A DNA stretch of 34,706 bases from Candidatus Saccharimonadota bacterium (GTDB lineage: Bacteria > Patescibacteriota > Saccharimonadia > Saccharimonadales > Saccharimonadaceae): contig JAKSSY010000002.1 of the NCBI GenBank assembly GCA_024402845.1, positions 1-34,706 on the forward strand. Reading direction: 5' to 3'. A model generated the notes under the pieces. It was not told where the DNA came from. It made no database searches and saw only the letters and a list, made by a program, of their open reading frames with translations. Of this stretch, positions 31,459-34,706 are shown piece by piece (the first letter of the stretch is position 1; every line of letters starts with the position of its first letter). Position numbers and translations under genes: made by a program.

Positions 31459-32436
31459 CTAGAAATTAATATATTGATGTTTTATATCCGGTTTTCCAAT
31501 GAGCGTTTCGCGATTACTGAGTTCTAGCATAGCAATATTCACTGGAAAAGCTTTGTTGAGGAATGTGACAGGTTTTGCGCTGTCCTGAATCGTAGTAACT
31601 GGTGCACAGATAATAGATTTGTGGTCGGGATTAGTGATGTGGGTGCGTGCGTTGCGTGGGAAGAATAATTTGCCTGGGGCCATGAGGCCGCGGTCCGAGC
31701 GCCAGAAATCATTGACGACCGGCGGCACGACGCCATTGTGCATGTGGCCGGAAACAAAGAAATCGAACTCGGCTAAATAATTGATAACCTCTGGATCCTG
31801 CAGAAAAACAGGGGAGTGAATGATGGCGATTTTTGCTTTGTTTTTTGGCAATTTTTCGATCAAATTGTGGTCTAGATGGCGAAGGTCGTAAAGCATGATG
31901 TTTTTGTCTTCGCTGCCAGGGTTGAAGATAGACGTAGTGCGGTTTTCGTCGCGGTCAAATTGGAAGTATTCCGGCGTCTGTGTGAAACCAAAAATGTAGA
32001 CGGATTTGTCTTCGTAGGTTTCGTTACTGAGGACTTTGACATTGTCGAGCTCGTTGATTGCATTGATGAGTTCGGTCGGTTCTTTGGCATACCAGTGGCG
32101 CTTATCGGAAAAAATGTTGGTATGAGCGGGGTTTTTGCGATAGAAATCGTGATTGCCGAGCGCGATGAGGGTTGGAGCGATTTGGCCAAGTTGCTCTAGC
32201 CAGGAAGTGAGGCGTTTGAGGTCGGATTTATTCTGAACGGCGTCTAAGGAGTCGACGAGATCGCCGGCGATGAGAATATAATTTGGTGCCAGAAGCTTGG
32301 CTTGTTTGCGGACGGAATTAAGCGTAGATTGTGTGACTTTTGGGCTAAAATGAATGTCGCTTAGTAGGAAAAATTTCAGCTCTTTTTTGGCATTTGCCTT
32401 ATAAAAACGATAACGGGAAAAATAAAAACAATTCAT
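31459..32436 (-). CDS. Calcineurin-like metallophosphoesterase (YkuE/YaeI-like)
   Basis: 325-aa two-metal phosphoesterase. All five family motifs are present: LLSDIHFSP (DxH), IAGDLVDS (GDxxD), ALGNHDFY (GNHD), AIIHSPVF (H) and FVSGHMHNG (GHxH). An N-terminal aromatic/basic stretch (CFYFSRYRFYKANAK) precedes the domain. YkuE/YaeI relatives act at the membrane, some on lipid-linked UDP-sugars, but the substrate here is not evident. No signal peptide or convincing membrane helix is visible. TATAAT ends eight bases before the ATG and there is no Shine-Dalgarno, so a leaderless start is likely. Confidence 0.9.
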   Translation of the reverse strand: MNCFYFSRYRFYKANAKKELKFFLLSDIHFSPKVTQSTLNSVRKQAKLLAPNYILIAGDLVDSLDAVQNKSDLKRLTSWLEQLGQIAPTLIALGNHDFYRKNPAHTNIFSDKRHWYAKEPTELINAINELDNVKVLSNETYEDKSVYIFGFTQTPEYFQFDRDENRTTSIFNPGSEDKNIMLYDLRHLDHNLIEKLPKNKAKIAIIHSPVFLQDPEVINYLAEFDFFVSGHMHNGVVPPVVNDFWRSDRGLMAPGKLFFPRNARTHITNPDHKSIICAPVTTIQDSAKPVTFLNKAFPVNIAMLELSNRETLIGKPDIKHQYINF

Positions 32437-32444
32437 TTAAGGTT

Positions 32445-32450
32445 ATTATA
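32445..32450 (-). promoter_or_regulatory. -10 element for a leaderless metallophosphoesterase mRNA
   Basis: Minus-strand TATAAT ends eight bases before ATG 32436. The plus-strand string ATTATACTACGCT containing it (32445-32457) recurs at 32551-32563. Confidence 0.6.
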
Positions 32451-32520
32451 CTACGCTTATGCTTTATAAATTGCAGTATCCGATAAAGTAGAGATAGATA
32501 TGGAGAATGAAGGGCTAACA

Positions 32521-32580
32521 TTGACGAAGAATATCTAGCGTTTGCCCGTGATTATACTACGCTAGATATAGCGTAGTTTT
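32521..32580. promoter_or_regulatory. Inverted and direct repeats upstream of pyrG
   Basis: TATCTAGCG (32532-32540) is inverted as CGCTAGATA (32560-32568), and ACTACGCTA/TAGCGTAGT (32556-32577) forms a nine-bp hairpin with a GATA loop followed by TTTT. The segment ATTATACTACGCT duplicates the metallophosphoesterase -10 region, so it holds a second minus-strand TATAAT. Its role may be operator, weak terminator or second promoter. Confidence 0.5.
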
Positions 32581-32663
32581 GCAAGTGTTAAGGCATAAAA
32601 AATAAAAAAGTCAGTTCTTGGCAAGCTGAATATAATGGCTTATGCTAAAAGTATATTAAAAGG

Positions 32664-32686
32664 TGGGCTAATTAAGGAGGTGCCCA
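32664..32686 (+). promoter_or_regulatory. pyrG Shine-Dalgarno in a hairpin loop
   Basis: TGGGC (32664-32668) and GCCCA (32682-32686) pair around a loop containing TAAGGAGG, ending directly at the ATG. A TATAAT-like -10 lies upstream near 32625-32635. The near-perfect Shine-Dalgarno would be presented in a loop or partly hidden. Confidence 0.55.
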
Positions 32687-34282
32687 ATGAAAACAAACAC
32701 GAAATACATTTTTGTTACAGGGGGCGTGATTTCCGGTGTCGGGAAGGGAATCATGGCAGCAAGTATCGGCGCTATTCTAAAAGCTAAGGGTCTCAAAGTC
32801 TCTATGCAGAAATGTGACCCTTATTTTAATGTTGATGCGGGTCTATTGAATCCGCGTGAGCATGGTGAATGCTATGTAACTCAGGATGGTGCAGAGACCG
32901 ATTTGGATCTTGGCCACTATGAGCGTTTCCTAGATGAAGAGATGACTGGCAACTCTATCTGGACATCTGGAAAACTCTACAAGAAATTGATTGATGCGGA
33001 ACGTAATGGCGAGTTTGGCGGTAAAACCGTACAGCTCGTGCCGCATGTGACCGGTTTGGTGCAACAGACTTTCCTGGATAACGCAAAATATTTTGGTTCC
33101 GACGTCCATATTGTTGAGATTGGTGGTACGGTCGGAGATCTCGAGGGCTCTCATTTTATTGAGGCAATTCGCGAATTTCCAGTAAAGGTTGGTCGTGAGA
33201 ACTGCTTGTTTGTGCATGTTTGCTATGTGCCTTGGCTCTCTACTAGTGAGGAGTTTAAGACTAAGCCAGCACAGAATTCTCTTCGTGACTTACGCGAATT
33301 CGGTATCGTACCAGATATGGTAGTTGCTCGTATGGATGTAGATAAGATTGTAAAGGCTCCGCATGTTGCAGTAAAGCTTGCTACTTTCTGTGGCGTTCGT
33401 GAAGACGCCGTAGTTCTCATGCCAGATGCAAAGTCTGTTTATGAAGTACCGCTAAACGCAGTAAAAGGTGGCGTATTGGCTCCACTCGAAAGATTCATCG
33501 ATCATGGCGATCCTGATATGACCCAGTGGGAGGAGCTCGTTAAGAGTATCGAGGCTAATCCAGAGAAGATTGTAAAGATTGGCCTAGTTGCAAAGTATAT
33601 CGATAATACTGACACTTATCTATCTGTTACGGAGGCTCTTAAGGCGGCTGCGTGGAAAGTTGGCGTCAAGCTTCAGACGGTATGGATTGATGCCGAAAAG
33701 GCTACTGATAAGGACTTCGAAGAAGTTGATGGTATTGTTGTTCCTGGCGGCTTTGGCGTACGTGGTGTAGAAGGTAAAATCGCAGCGGCAACCTACTGCT
33801 TGAAGAATAATAAACCATATCTTGGTCTTTGCCTTGGTATGCAGACTGCGGTTATCGCGGCTGCACGTATCTCGGGTCTTAAGAAGGCAAATTCCGAAGA
33901 GTTCGATGCACCAAAAGATGCAAATGTTATTTACATCATGGAAGGTCAGAAGGGCAAGGAAAGTACTGGCGGTACGATGCGTCTTGGCAATTATCAGGCA
34001 AAGCTCAAGAAGGGTTCCAAGATTGCCGAACTTTACGGTACTGAAAAGGTAGTAGAGCGCCATCGTCATCGCTATGAAGTTAACCAGAAGTTTTTGGCTG
34101 AAATTGAAAAAGGTGGTTTGATTGTTTCTGGTACTTCTCCTGATGGCAAGTTGGTTGAGTTCGTAGAAGCTCCTGAATGCGATTACTTTGTAGCAACTCA
34201 GGCTCATCCGGAATATAAGAGTCGTCCTTATCGCGCGCATCCAATGTTTGAGGGGTTGATTCGCGCGGTTACTGAGGAATAA
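32687..34282 (+). CDS. pyrG: CTP synthase (glutamine-hydrolysing)
   Basis: Makes CTP from UTP, ATP and glutamine. 531 aa. The N-terminal synthase domain has the P-loop VTGGVISGVGKGI, DGAETDLDLGHYERF and EIGGTVGDLE. The C-terminal class I glutamine amidotransferase domain has GGFGVRGVEGKI, the nucleophile elbow GLCLGMQ (Cys382), HRHRYEVN and the His-Glu pair in AHPEYKSRP. The segment after the P-loop is unusual: KCDPYFNVDAGLLNPREHGE replaces the common KLDPY-NVDPGTMSP-HGE, and KTKPAQNSL replaces KTKPTQHSV. It therefore belongs to a divergent branch, although the nucleotide-binding acidic residues are kept. Strong AAGGAGG start; terminator follows. Confidence 0.97.
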   Translation: MKTNTKYIFVTGGVISGVGKGIMAASIGAILKAKGLKVSMQKCDPYFNVDAGLLNPREHGECYVTQDGAETDLDLGHYERFLDEEMTGNSIWTSGKLYKKLIDAERNGEFGGKTVQLVPHVTGLVQQTFLDNAKYFGSDVHIVEIGGTVGDLEGSHFIEAIREFPVKVGRENCLFVHVCYVPWLSTSEEFKTKPAQNSLRDLREFGIVPDMVVARMDVDKIVKAPHVAVKLATFCGVREDAVVLMPDAKSVYEVPLNAVKGGVLAPLERFIDHGDPDMTQWEELVKSIEANPEKIVKIGLVAKYIDNTDTYLSVTEALKAAAWKVGVKLQTVWIDAEKATDKDFEEVDGIVVPGGFGVRGVEGKIAAATYCLKNNKPYLGLCLGMQTAVIAAARISGLKKANSEEFDAPKDANVIYIMEGQKGKESTGGTMRLGNYQAKLKKGSKIAELYGTEKVVERHRHRYEVNQKFLAEIEKGGLIVSGTSPDGKLVEFVEAPECDYFVATQAHPEYKSRPYRAHPMFEGLIRAVTEE

Positions 34283-34295
34283 TTAGCGCAAAAAG

Positions 34296-34320
34296 AAGCA
34301 GTCCTCCGGGGCTGCTTTTT
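34296..34320 (+). terminator. Terminator of pyrG
   Basis: AAGCAGTCC and GGGGCTGCTT pair (with a G-U) around a short loop, followed by a T-run, 14 bases after the stop. Confidence 0.85.
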
Positions 34321-34338
34321 GATGATTTTTTTGAGATA

Positions 34339-34368
34339 GAAAATGGGCGGCACTGGTGGGTGCCGCCC
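34339..34368 (-). terminator. Terminator of the partial 34401 gene
   Basis: GGGCGGCAC and GTGCCGCCC pair perfectly around a six-base loop; on the minus strand ATTTTCT follows. It stands 33 bases after the gene's stop. Confidence 0.88.
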
Positions 34369-34400
34369 GGATGGTGTGGAAGATTTAGGTGTTCGTGAAG

Positions 34401-34706
34401 TTAGGCGAAGGCTGTCATGAGTTCGTCGTTGAACTCGGGGTCCATAGCAACGATACACATGGCAATGTAGTCTTCGACCTCCTCAGGATCAGTAATGCCT
34501 TCCTGCGCAGCCTTTTTGGCGAAGTGAGTCTCGAGCATCTCGCGGTCGTCGAAGTCATTAGCATCAAGCTCTGCGAACTTTCCGTCGATAAACTCCTCGA
34601 TCTTGAGCTTGTCAGTAAGGCCAGCTTCGCGAGCTTCCTGAGTGAACTTCTCGGCGAGAAGCTCGTACTCGGTACGTTCTTTGGCGATGTTGACCTTGCC
34701 AGGAGC
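34401..34706 (-). CDS. Acidic protein of unknown function, C-terminal part (cut by window edge)
   Basis: The last 101 residues are visible, ending NDELMTAFA. They are strongly acidic and helical-looking (ERTEYELLAEKFTQEAREAG, KIEEFIDGKFAELDANDFDD, HFAKKAAQEGITDPEEVEDY), with one Cys and no membrane segment. No family recognised. Codons are C/G-ending (CTC, ATC, AAG, GAG, GAC, CGC), contrasting with pyrG, and a GC-rich terminator follows. These traits place it with the small genes at 14297, 27676 and 28617. The start and promoter lie beyond the window. Confidence 0.75.
   Translation of the reverse strand, partial: APGKVNIAKERTEYELLAEKFTQEAREAGLTDKLKIEEFIDGKFAELDANDFDDREMLETHFAKKAAQEGITDPEEVEDYIAMCIVAMDPEFNDELMTAFA

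Noticed and set aside
32556-32580. Strong rho-independent terminator upstream of pyrG
   Set aside because: The hairpin is AT-rich and followed by only four Ts, and no plus-strand gene precedes it; kept only as a possible regulatory dyad.

Overview
The window looks like a chromosomal segment of a small-genome bacterium of the Candidate Phyla Radiation (Patescibacteria), most plausibly a Saccharibacteria (TM7) relative. This is inference. The support is dense short operons, a compact pilM-pilN-pilO-pilB type IV pilus cluster, an SPFH/zinc-ribbon membrane module, many membrane proteins of no recognised family, and a reduced set of central carbon enzymes. UGA is used as a normal stop (for example tpiA and the 23485-24156 gene), so this is not the UGA=Gly code of Gracilibacteria/Absconditabacteria. 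Most coding sequence is of moderate GC with A/T-ending codons.

Layout. 1-2459 (minus): operon gap, rpiB, rpe and a PfkB-family kinase cut by the window edge. 2575-3096: inorganic pyrophosphatase. 3240-9460: an SPFH-domain protein followed by three tandem paralogous double-zinc-ribbon membrane proteins, reminiscent of the Bacillus YdjI/YdjG membrane-stress module. 9479-14199: cysS, an AI-2E family membrane protein, and the queuosine pair queA-tgt. 14777-16367: an OmpR/His-kinase two-component pair. 17124-18182: ychF. 18232-23388: type IV pilus assembly operon (PilM, PilN-like, PilO-like, a small membrane protein, PilB ATPase). 23485-24156: an archaemetzincin-like metalloprotease. 24380-24545: tRNA-Gly and tRNA-His. 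24603-27543: a tail-anchored Pro/Ala/Lys-rich protein, tpiA, a membrane protein, and a HAD protein resembling eukaryotic phosphomannomutase. 29155-30369: tyrS interrupted by one in-frame TAG. 30483-30557: tRNA-Arg. 30610-32436: a Pro/Ala-rich membrane protein and a metallophosphoesterase. 32687-34282: pyrG.

Two gene populations stand out. Housekeeping genes often lack a Shine-Dalgarno sequence. Eight of them have a -10-like hexamer ending only 6-8 nt before the ATG, so their mRNAs should be leaderless. A second set (14297-14569, 23485-24156, 27676-28293, 28617-29036, and by codon use and terminator the partial gene at 34401) consists of single genes. Where the promoter is visible it is TATTGACW-17 bp-TGn-TATAAT-like. 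These genes have Shine-Dalgarno starts and end in GC-rich terminators, most are rich in C/G-ending codons, and several promoters lie inside inverted repeats. This set looks like a separately regulated, possibly acquired accessory layer and is the most promising lead here.

Other points for a second look are the amber codon in tyrS, a TA-repeat next to the start of the metalloprotease, a tRNA-Arg with C at position 33, a cloverleaf-like intergenic element at 24211-24328, and a pyrG Shine-Dalgarno sequence held in a small hairpin.
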